Assembly (NCBI GenBank): GCA_018699395.1
Contig: JABIQN010000067.1
Span: forward strand, 1-50,670
From: Gammaproteobacteria bacterium
GTDB taxonomy: Bacteria; Pseudomonadota; Gammaproteobacteria; Steroidobacterales; Woeseiaceae
Reading direction: 5' to 3'
Length of the DNA stretch: 50,670 nt
Shown here: piece after piece, positions 44,552-50,670 of the stretch
Position numbering within the stretch: position 1 is the first letter of the stretch
How the letters are laid out: the number at the start of each line of letters is the position of its first letter
Program-made: the position numbers and the translations under genes
The notes under the pieces: generated by a model
What the model saw: the letters and a program-made list of their open reading frames with translations, nothing else
What the model was told of the DNA's origin: nothing
Database searches by the model: none

Positions 44552-45517
44552 ATGAAATTAACGAATAAATACTCCAGAAGAGCATTCATCCAATCAACAT
44601 CAATCAGCAGCATGTCGGTTCTTTTGGGTTCCTCATACCTTCTTTCTGCTTGTAGTCAAAAAGAAAAAACAATCGATCAAGTTTTACCGTCAATTAACAA
44701 TGAGGCCATTCACAAAATTTCATGTCAGCTATACACCTTTCGAAATCAGATGAAGGAAGACCTCTCGGGTACCATTCAAAAAGTAGCTCAAACTGGCTTG
44801 AAGTATGTGGAGACTTTTGATTTCTCTGATGCGCTATCGAAGGATGAGGGGACTTCTAAATCAAATCCTAAATCTTTAAGCAAGCTCCTAAAGAGTGCTG
44901 GGTTATCTGTGAGCTCTATGCATGGTGAAATTCCTGTGGGAGACATGCGGGAAAAAGCACTTGCAATGGCGGAGGCATATGATTGCACAAAGCTGATCTG
45001 GCATGGCTGGCCAGAAGATGAGCGATACCAAACGGTAGACGGAATCAAGGAGCTAGCAGACATTTACAATGAAGCCAGTCAGTTTCTGAAATCAAATGGA
45101 CTTGAATTCGGACTGCACAATCACTGGTGGGAAGTGAGGCTAGATGCAGAGGGAGAATATCCACTTCAGACATTAATTGAATATTTGGATAAAGATATTT
45201 TTCTTGAAATTGATACGTATTGGGCAAAAACTGCTCAACGAGATCCTGCAGAAATAATAAAGAAATTTGGCGATCGTGTGCAGTTTATGCACGTTAAAGA
45301 TGGCCCAGCTCCATGGTATGATGATTTTGCGGCGCAACCACATGAGCCAATGGTGGCATTGGGTAATGGTGTTCAGGACTTTAATGCCATTGCAAAAGCT
45401 TGTGGAGATCACCCCAAATGGATGGTCATTGAATTCGATGAATGTGCGACAGATATATTTGTTGCGGTAAAAGAAAGTATTGACTATCTAGTGACAAAAA
45501 AAATGGCTAAAATATAA
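44552..45517 (+). CDS. Exported sugar-phosphate-isomerase-like TIM-barrel protein
   Basis: 321 residues. A twin-arginine start (SRRAFIQ) leads to a lipobox (LSAC, Cys at 34), so it is probably a Tat-exported lipoprotein. The mature part is a xylose-isomerase-like TIM barrel: HGEIPVGDMREKA, LEFGLHNHWWEV, IFLEIDTYWAK, VQFMHVKDG and MVIEFDEC hold the usual His, Asp and Glu metal ligands. Family members isomerise or epimerise sugars or ring polyols. The gene is visibly more AT-rich than its neighbours, and Tat-lipoprotein versions are common in Bacteroidetes, so transfer is likely. It lies two bases after the symporter and two before the amidohydrolase. Confidence 0.8.
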   Translation: MKLTNKYSRRAFIQSTSISSMSVLLGSSYLLSACSQKEKTIDQVLPSINNEAIHKISCQLYTFRNQMKEDLSGTIQKVAQTGLKYVETFDFSDALSKDEGTSKSNPKSLSKLLKSAGLSVSSMHGEIPVGDMREKALAMAEAYDCTKLIWHGWPEDERYQTVDGIKELADIYNEASQFLKSNGLEFGLHNHWWEVRLDAEGEYPLQTLIEYLDKDIFLEIDTYWAKTAQRDPAEIIKKFGDRVQFMHVKDGPAPWYDDFAAQPHEPMVALGNGVQDFNAIAKACGDHPKWMVIEFDECATDIFVAVKESIDYLVTKKMAKI

Positions 45518-45519
45518 AA

Positions 45520-46161
45520 ATGGATGACTTTTCTGCATACACTCAAAGCACGCAACAAATCTTACTAAAATCCGACACCACAGCAGTCCTCGTCGTGGAT
45601 ATGCTGCATGACTTTTGCGACTCGTCGGGAGCCATGTGCCTACCTGGAGCGGAACGACTTTATCCTATTCAAAACGATCTTATAAAAAGTGCTCGAGCAT
45701 CGGGCATGATGATTGGCTGGATTGTGGACGCGCACCGTCAAGGCCTTAGGCGTGATCGAGAGTTTCTAAAGCGGGCACAGCACTGTTTGGAAGGTACTAG
45801 TGGCATCAACGTTATGCCGCAGCTTGATAAACAAAACGACGATTTCGTGTTCATCAAACGTCGCTATAGTGCATTTTTTGGCACTGATTTAGACTTAACC
45901 CTAAAAGATAACCTCATTGATACACTGGTCGTGTTCGGCGTTGTGACCAATATTTGCGTACGCTCAACCGTCCATGATGCCTTTTTCAATGGCTATCAGG
46001 TGGTAGTGCCAAGTGATGCTTGTGCAGCAACGGGCCCACGCGAGCAAGAATCGTCGCTTTATGATATTGCAACGCATTTTGGTGTCGTTGCTGAGTCGCA
46101 GGATGTACTTGACCATTTTGCTGGCAAGGGACCACTCAAAATCTGGGAACCAAAAGAATGA
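45520..46161 (+). CDS. Isochorismatase-like cysteine hydrolase (probable amidohydrolase)
   Basis: 213 residues. The catalytic triad of the isochorismatase-like hydrolases is complete: Asp27 in VLVVDMLHDFCD, Lys113 in FIKRRYSAFFGTDL and Cys146 in FGVVTNICVRSTVHDA. Family members cleave amides or ureides such as nicotinamide, maleamate, N-carbamoylsarcosine, biuret or ureidoacrylate. Followed by an SDR (ATGA overlap) and a urea/amide-type ABC importer, a small imported amide is the natural guess. N-carbamoylsarcosine would release sarcosine for the nearby sox operon; maleamate would suit a pyridine-type pathway. Neither is proven. Confidence 0.85.
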   Translation: MDDFSAYTQSTQQILLKSDTTAVLVVDMLHDFCDSSGAMCLPGAERLYPIQNDLIKSARASGMMIGWIVDAHRQGLRRDREFLKRAQHCLEGTSGINVMPQLDKQNDDFVFIKRRYSAFFGTDLDLTLKDNLIDTLVVFGVVTNICVRSTVHDAFFNGYQVVVPSDACAATGPREQESSLYDIATHFGVVAESQDVLDHFAGKGPLKIWEPKE

Positions 46162-46925
46162 GACTTGAAAACCGTGCCGCCGTCTTAACAGGTGCCGCAA
46201 ATGGGATTGGGGCTGCCACTGCCCGCCGATTTTCAGAGGAAGGCGCCAGTGTTGTTATCGCTGATCTGGATGAAGCGGCAGGTACTGCGCTTGCGTCTGA
46301 AATCGTCGAAGCAGGCGGCAAGGCTGTTTTCGCCAGCTGCGATGTAGGTGAACGCGCCGATCTTGAGGCGGCATTTGACCTTTGCAGCAGTCGTTTTGGA
46401 CGACTTGATATCCTGTTCAATAACGCCGCCATACAGGATACCCGCAATATTCTCGACGCAACAGATGAAGATTTTGACTTACTCGTCCGCGTCAACCTGC
46501 GTTCGGTATTTATCGGCACACGCGAGGCTGCGCGCCGGATGATCGATCACGGTAATGGCGGCTCGATCATCAATACGTCGTCGTCTTTCGCTATCGTTGG
46601 TTCTCCGGGATATGCCGCCTATCACGCAACCAAAGGGGGGGTATCTTCTCTCACTCGCGGTTCAGCGATCAGTTTAATGGAACATGGTATACGCGTTAAT
46701 GCGATTTGCCCCGGCACGATCGACACGCCGGGGCTGCGACTCGGTGCCGCAAATACTTCTGCCGATCCTGAAGCTGCGATGCAAAGCTACCTTTCGCTGC
46801 AGCCGATGAAGCGGTTCGGTACGCCCAAAGAGATCGCCAACACGGTTCTTTTTCTGGCCAGTGACGAGGCAAGCTTTGTGACGGGAGAAAACCTCGTCGC
46901 GGATGGAGGCTACACAGTAGTGTAG
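46158..46925 (+). CDS. Short-chain dehydrogenase/reductase
   Basis: 255 residues. The coenzyme motif is TGAANGIGAATA (11-22), followed by FNNAA at 88-92. The active site shows Ser at about 142, Tyr155 and Lys159 (YAAYHATKG). An Asp after the second strand (VVIADLDEA) favours NAD over NADP. It should oxidise an alcohol or reduce a ketone among the pathway intermediates. It overlaps the amidohydrolase by four bases, so the two proteins are made together. The substrate is unknown. Confidence 0.9.
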   Translation: MRLENRAAVLTGAANGIGAATARRFSEEGASVVIADLDEAAGTALASEIVEAGGKAVFASCDVGERADLEAAFDLCSSRFGRLDILFNNAAIQDTRNILDATDEDFDLLVRVNLRSVFIGTREAARRMIDHGNGGSIINTSSSFAIVGSPGYAAYHATKGGVSSLTRGSAISLMEHGIRVNAICPGTIDTPGLRLGAANTSADPEAAMQSYLSLQPMKRFGTPKEIANTVLFLASDEASFVTGENLVADGGYTVV

Positions 46926-46967
46926 AGGAATGGGCGTTGTAGGACCTTCAAATTCAGGGGCAATGAC

Positions 46968-48152
46968 ATGAATACGACCCAGTTTACGACAAGAACGACA
47001 AACCGTAGAGAAGTTCTACGTGGTGGCGCGGCGATTATCGGCTCGGTGGCACTAGGAACCCCTGCACTTGCACTAGCAAAGACGGTAAAACTAGGCGTAC
47101 TGATGCCGCTTTCGGGCGGGCTGGAACTTTTTGGCGCGCAAGCAACACAGGGTATCGAGATGCTGGTGGACGAATTCAACGACGCTGGTGGCGTATTGGG
47201 TCGCCAGATTGAAATCATCAAGGCCGACACCCGCACAGATCCCAAAACTACGGTGGAGCGTGCACTGCAATTAATCCGCCGCGATGAGGTCGATGCAGTG
47301 ATTGGGCCAATCACAAGTGCGTCGCGCGACGCTATCAAGTCTACGATCGAACGGGGCCGCAAACCGCTGCTTTATGCCACCGACTACGAGGGTGGCGTGT
47401 GCAGTAATTACATCTCTTGTTACAGTGCCCTTCCCGCGCATTATGTCGACCCATTGATTCCCTACCTGATGGAGACAATCGGCAAGAAAGTCTATCTATT
47501 CGGCACAGACTACGCCTGGCCGCAAAAGATGAATGTGGCGATCCGTAAAGCCGTAGAAGATGCCGGTGGCGATGTGGTGGGCGAAGAATACACCCCTTTC
47601 GGCGTTAAGGATTTTGCCACTACGATCCGTAAGATCGAAGAGTCAGGTGCCGAGACGGTCATCTTGACCACTCCGGGTGCGGATGGTGTGACCTTCATCA
47701 AGCAATTCACGGCAGCAGGCATGAAGCAAAAGTCGCGCCTTGCGTTCTTAGGTTTCAATGAGAACTACTTGCCTGGACTCAGTGCAGCCGAGTCCGAAGG
47801 AATCATCGGCGTTTCGCATTTTATTCAGACGCTTGATCGACCCGAATCCCATGACTTCGTTGCTAGGCAAAAGGCACGCCATGGTGACGATGTGGTGGTC
47901 AGTGATTGTGTTGTTGCGCATTATGGGATCACTCAATTTTTCCTCGAGGCAATGCAGCGAGCAGATTCAGACGAGACTGACAAGATTATGGCGGCTCTTG
48001 CTGGCAGCATAACCGTGGCCAATGGCGAAGTGACGATGCGTGCCGCTGACAAGCATGTAGACCCCAATATGTTGTTGTTCGAAGTCCGTGATCGGCAATT
48101 AAAAATGACGAAATACATTGGCAAAATTGTCGCTCCCAGCCAGTGCGCCTAA
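46968..48152 (+). CDS. Urea/short-chain-amide-type ABC substrate-binding protein
   Basis: 394 residues. A Tat-like signal (NRREVLRGGAAIIGSVALG) directs it to the periplasm. The mature protein has the Peripla_BP layout of the UrtA/AmiC/FmdD branch: GVLMPLSGGLELFGAQATQG, the VGPI-like DAVIGPITSASR, and FGTDYAWPQKMNVAIRKAVE. These proteins bind urea, formamide or other short amides; branched-chain amino acids are an alternative. It is followed by both ATPases and both permeases in the same operon. Confidence 0.88.
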   Translation: MNTTQFTTRTTNRREVLRGGAAIIGSVALGTPALALAKTVKLGVLMPLSGGLELFGAQATQGIEMLVDEFNDAGGVLGRQIEIIKADTRTDPKTTVERALQLIRRDEVDAVIGPITSASRDAIKSTIERGRKPLLYATDYEGGVCSNYISCYSALPAHYVDPLIPYLMETIGKKVYLFGTDYAWPQKMNVAIRKAVEDAGGDVVGEEYTPFGVKDFATTIRKIEESGAETVILTTPGADGVTFIKQFTAAGMKQKSRLAFLGFNENYLPGLSAAESEGIIGVSHFIQTLDRPESHDFVARQKARHGDDVVVSDCVVAHYGITQFFLEAMQRADSDETDKIMAALAGSITVANGEVTMRAADKHVDPNMLLFEVRDRQLKMTKYIGKIVAPSQCA

Positions 48153-48166
48153 AACCGAGTGACTAA

Positions 48167-48925
48167 ATGAACATGGATGCCGCCCCCTTCCTGACGGTGC
48201 GCGAAATCGTCATGGATTTTGGTGGTATTCGCGCGCTTGACAAGATGAGTCTTGATTTATCTCGGGGTGACGTGAAGTGCATCATCGGGCCTAACGGCTG
48301 CGGCAAAAGCACACTTTTTAAGGTGATCTCTGGCGATCTAGATCCCACGTCAGGTCAGGTCTTCTTTATGGGTGAAGACACCACTGGCCTTTCGCCGCAA
48401 AAAATCTGTCGCAAGGGCATCGCACGTAAGTTCCAGATTCCGTCAGTTTTTGATGAACTAACCGTTGCCGAAAATATTGAAATCGCTATCACCGCGGCCA
48501 CGAAGCATTATGCGCCATTCAGCCTGTTACGGGGCGGGCCAGATCGGTCAAGCTATGAGTTGATTCTGGCCGAAACTGGGTTATTAGAATATGGGAATAA
48601 ACTAGCCTCTGAGTTGCCGCATGGAATCCGCCAGCAACTGGAAATCGCCCTTCTGGTGGTGACGGATGCCCAACTTTTACTACTGGACGAGCCGACGGCA
48701 GGAATGACCGAAGAAGAAACCGATGCGATCGTGCACATGATCCAGGATGTGCGCGACCGACTAGGTGTGGCCGTTCTGGTGATCGAGCATGACATGAGCT
48801 TTGTGCGCAAGCTGGGAAGCCCTATTATCGTCATGATGAAAGGAGCGATACTGCGCGAAGGGGAATACGCCGCCATTAGTCAAGATCCGGAAATCCGCCA
48901 AGCATACCTGGGGGATATCGAATAA
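48167..48925 (+). CDS. ABC transporter ATPase, UrtD/LivG type
   Basis: 252 residues. Walker A IIGPNGCGKSTLFKVISG, signature LPHGIRQQLEI and Walker B LLLLDEPTAGMTEEET are complete. The phrase P-T-A-G-M-x-x-E-E-T is typical of UrtD. It energises import of the compound bound by the preceding protein. It overlaps the next ATPase gene by one base. Confidence 0.9.
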   Translation: MNMDAAPFLTVREIVMDFGGIRALDKMSLDLSRGDVKCIIGPNGCGKSTLFKVISGDLDPTSGQVFFMGEDTTGLSPQKICRKGIARKFQIPSVFDELTVAENIEIAITAATKHYAPFSLLRGGPDRSSYELILAETGLLEYGNKLASELPHGIRQQLEIALLVVTDAQLLLLDEPTAGMTEEETDAIVHMIQDVRDRLGVAVLVIEHDMSFVRKLGSPIIVMMKGAILREGEYAAISQDPEIRQAYLGDIE

Positions 48926-49629
48926 TGCTGAGCGTGCGCGACCTGAAGGCTGGATATATCCATGGCGCCCCCGTCCTTAAGGGGCTGGATCTGGACCTGA
49001 CACGCGGTGACTGCATTGCATTGATGGGGCGCAATGGTATGGGCAAGACAACCTTCGTTAAGGCGTTGATGGGAGTGTTGCCAGAGATTGCAGGCTCTAT
49101 CAGATTCCTGGATCAGGAAATAGTAGGCTTAGCCTCTTATCAGATCAGTAATGCCGGCATCGCATACGTTCCGCAGGGACGTGAGATTTTCCCCGATTTC
49201 ACCGTCGAGCAGAACCTTACAATGGGCCGCATTGGTAAGCCCAAACAGCAAAATGAATCATTCGATTTTATCTATGAATATTTTCCTATTCTTGCAGAAC
49301 GGCATAAACAACTGGGTGGAACCATGTCTGGCGGGCAGCAACAGCAACTGGCTATCGCGCGAGCCTTAGTCGGTCGACCCGATCTACTATTATTGGATGA
49401 GCCATCCGAAGGTATCCAGCCTTCGATTGTGCAAGAATTGGCCGCTATTCTGCGCCGCATCGTAGAACAAGAAAAAATGACCGTGATAGTTGTGGAACAA
49501 AATCTCAATTTGGTGCGGCGGTTGGCCCATCATGTTCACTTTATCGAGAATGGACTCATCAAATCGGGAGTCGCGGTCGATGAAATAAACAAGGATCCGG
49601 CCATAATCAGCCGCTATTTGTCGGTGTAA
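48925..49629 (+). CDS. ABC transporter ATPase, UrtE/LivF type
   Basis: 234 residues. Walker A LMGRNGMGKTTFVKALMG, signature MSGGQQQQLAIARAL and Walker B LLLLDEPSEGIQPSIVQEL are visible. The E-G-I-Q-P-S-I run is a hallmark of UrtE and close relatives, pointing to urea or amide import rather than branched-chain amino acids. Four bases separate it from the permease gene. Confidence 0.9.
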   Translation: MLSVRDLKAGYIHGAPVLKGLDLDLTRGDCIALMGRNGMGKTTFVKALMGVLPEIAGSIRFLDQEIVGLASYQISNAGIAYVPQGREIFPDFTVEQNLTMGRIGKPKQQNESFDFIYEYFPILAERHKQLGGTMSGGQQQQLAIARALVGRPDLLLLDEPSEGIQPSIVQELAAILRRIVEQEKMTVIVVEQNLNLVRRLAHHVHFIENGLIKSGVAVDEINKDPAIISRYLSV

Positions 49630-49633
49630 TAAA

Positions 49634-50491
49634 ATGGAAATGACACTACTTATTGGCCTTAACGCGGCCAGCTACATCCTAACCCTGCTTTTGGTCTGTA
49701 TTGGACTGGTAATTATTTTTGGGATGATGAACGTCATCAACCTCGCTCATGGTGAGTTCTTTTTGCTGGGAGCTTATACCGTAGTGCTGTTACAACAGTA
49801 TGCGCTGCCGTTCGCTGTGATTCTGGTTACCGCTTTCGTCTTTGTGGCGTTGATCGGACTGATAATTGAAGAGTTAGTCATTCGACGCATTTACCACCGT
49901 TTTCTTGACACAATCCTCGCTACATGGGGCATATCTCTAGCCCTCAAGCAGCTGGTAATCATACTGTTTGGCCCCGGCTCACAGCCAACCGTGGCGCCCT
50001 TTGCTGAGCCCATAGCGATGTTCGGCATCACTTATTCCTCTTACCGCCTGTTCATAATGGGCATGGCAATTGTAATTACCGCGACAACGTTCCTCATCTT
50101 GTTTCGAACCCGGTGGGGTTTGACTGCGCGCGGAGTGATTGCTAATCGCCAGATGGCCTCTTGTCTGGGGGTAAACACGCGCCGCGTGGACCGAGTGACA
50201 TTCGCCTTTGGCTCCGGCCTTGCGGGGCTTGCTGGTGCGATTATGGCGCCGCTGATGAGCGTAGATCCGCAGATGGGCGTGGGCTTTCTTGTTCCGGCCT
50301 TTCTATCGATCCTTGTTGGCGGTATTGCCAGTCCACTTGGCGCAATTTGGGGGGCAAGTATTATAGGCGGATCAAATAGTGTGGTGGCAGCCATATGGAC
50401 ACCGGTGATTGCCCAGATTGCCGTATTCAGCCTTGCCATCGTTGTTATCAGACTTATGCCCGATGGGCTTGCTGGGCGAAAGAAGCGATGA
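49634..50491 (+). CDS. ABC transporter permease, UrtB/LivH type
   Basis: 285 residues with about eight membrane helices. FGMMNVINLAHGEFFLLGAY is the conserved N-terminal signature of LivH/UrtB permeases, and RWGLTARGVIANRQMASCLGV is the coupling region that contacts the ATPase. It forms one half of the membrane channel with the partial permease that follows (ATGA overlap). Confidence 0.92.
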   Translation: MEMTLLIGLNAASYILTLLLVCIGLVIIFGMMNVINLAHGEFFLLGAYTVVLLQQYALPFAVILVTAFVFVALIGLIIEELVIRRIYHRFLDTILATWGISLALKQLVIILFGPGSQPTVAPFAEPIAMFGITYSSYRLFIMGMAIVITATTFLILFRTRWGLTARGVIANRQMASCLGVNTRRVDRVTFAFGSGLAGLAGAIMAPLMSVDPQMGVGFLVPAFLSILVGGIASPLGAIWGASIIGGSNSVVAAIWTPVIAQIAVFSLAIVVIRLMPDGLAGRKKR

Positions 50492-50670
50492 AGTCAAAAT
50501 ATTCACGCTCGCTCACGGTTCTATTCTGGGCCGCACTGGCTGGGGCTCCATTGTTTCTTGGGGGTTGGAATCTCGGCCTACTGTCGCAGTTGATGATCTA
50601 TGGCATTTTCGCCATGAGCCTTGCTTTCATTTGGGGGCAAGGTGGGCTTTTGTGCTTTGGCCAGTCGCTT
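50488..50670 (+). CDS. ABC transporter permease, UrtC/LivM type (cut by window edge)
   Basis: Sixty-one codons are visible from the ATG at 50488, which overlaps the previous stop by four bases. After a short basic start come two hydrophobic segments and the family-typical AMSLAFIWGQGGLLCFGQSL. It is the second channel subunit. The operon continues beyond the window. Confidence 0.9.
   Translation, partial: MKSKYSRSLTVLFWAALAGAPLFLGGWNLGLLSQLMIYGIFAMSLAFIWGQGGLLCFGQSL

Noticed and set aside
1-50670. CRISPR arrays, tRNA or rRNA genes, insertion sequences, phage genes
   Set aside because: Reading both strands I found no spaced direct repeats, no cloverleaf-like sequence and no transposase, integrase or phage protein motif. 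A computed tRNA or repeat search could still find something I missed.

Overview
The window looks like the chromosome of an aerobic, probably marine, gammaproteobacterium. The basis is gene order and protein family, not a database search. The left half carries housekeeping blocks known from Pseudomonas-like gammaproteobacteria: arsC-wrbA / hda / DUF2066 / purM-purN, and dcd-apbC-metG-(rnf)-nth. It also has bacterial-type ProS, an 887-residue homodimer-type AceE with AceF and a lipoyl-bearing Lpd, and the RNase T / Grx4 pair. There are no rRNA or tRNA genes, CRISPR arrays, transposases or integrases that I can see.

Layout. 1-9919: start of an unidentified gene, a phosphatidylserine-decarboxylase-like protein, proS, a DUF4398 lipoprotein, a shortened arsC coupled to wrbA, hda with a tiny membrane-peptide gene and pgsA, DUF2066, purMN, dcd-apbC. 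10153-15485: metG, a decayed rnfB scar, nth, DUF1841, DoxX, an SGNH hydrolase, then an AT-rich patch with the 3' scrap of a TonB-dependent receptor and a MerC-family gene. 15498-26430: pyruvate dehydrogenase operon, M17 aminopeptidase, rnt, grxD, a PuuD-like membrane protein, nadC. 26431-32379: cold-shock gene with promoter and terminator, ABC exporter, rhomboid, cupin, exported methyltransferase-like protein, AhpD-like protein.

32386-50670 is a catabolic accessory region. A minus-strand operon encodes a Rieske oxygenase, a [2Fe-2S] ferredoxin, an overlooked 44-residue protein and an M29/NicX-like protein. It diverges from a complete heterotetrameric sarcosine oxidase operon (soxBDAG). Next come a TonB-dependent receptor and, divergently, an operon of at least nine genes running off the right edge: SSS-family symporter, exported TIM-barrel protein, isochorismatase-like amidohydrolase, SDR dehydrogenase, and an ABC importer of the urea/short-chain-amide (Urt/Liv) type.

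My inference is that this region takes up and breaks down an N-methylated and/or amide-containing compound. The Rieske oxygenase (and possibly the NicX-like protein) would attack the substrate, the amidohydrolase would cleave an amide, and sarcosine oxidase would oxidise an N-methyl amino acid product and pass the one-carbon unit to tetrahydrofolate. The substrate cannot be read from the sequence.

A second theme is gene erosion in otherwise conserved neighbourhoods: a missing middle in arsC, an rnfB scar between metG and nth, a TonB-receptor tail before merC, and a decarboxylase-like protein without its pyruvoyl serine.
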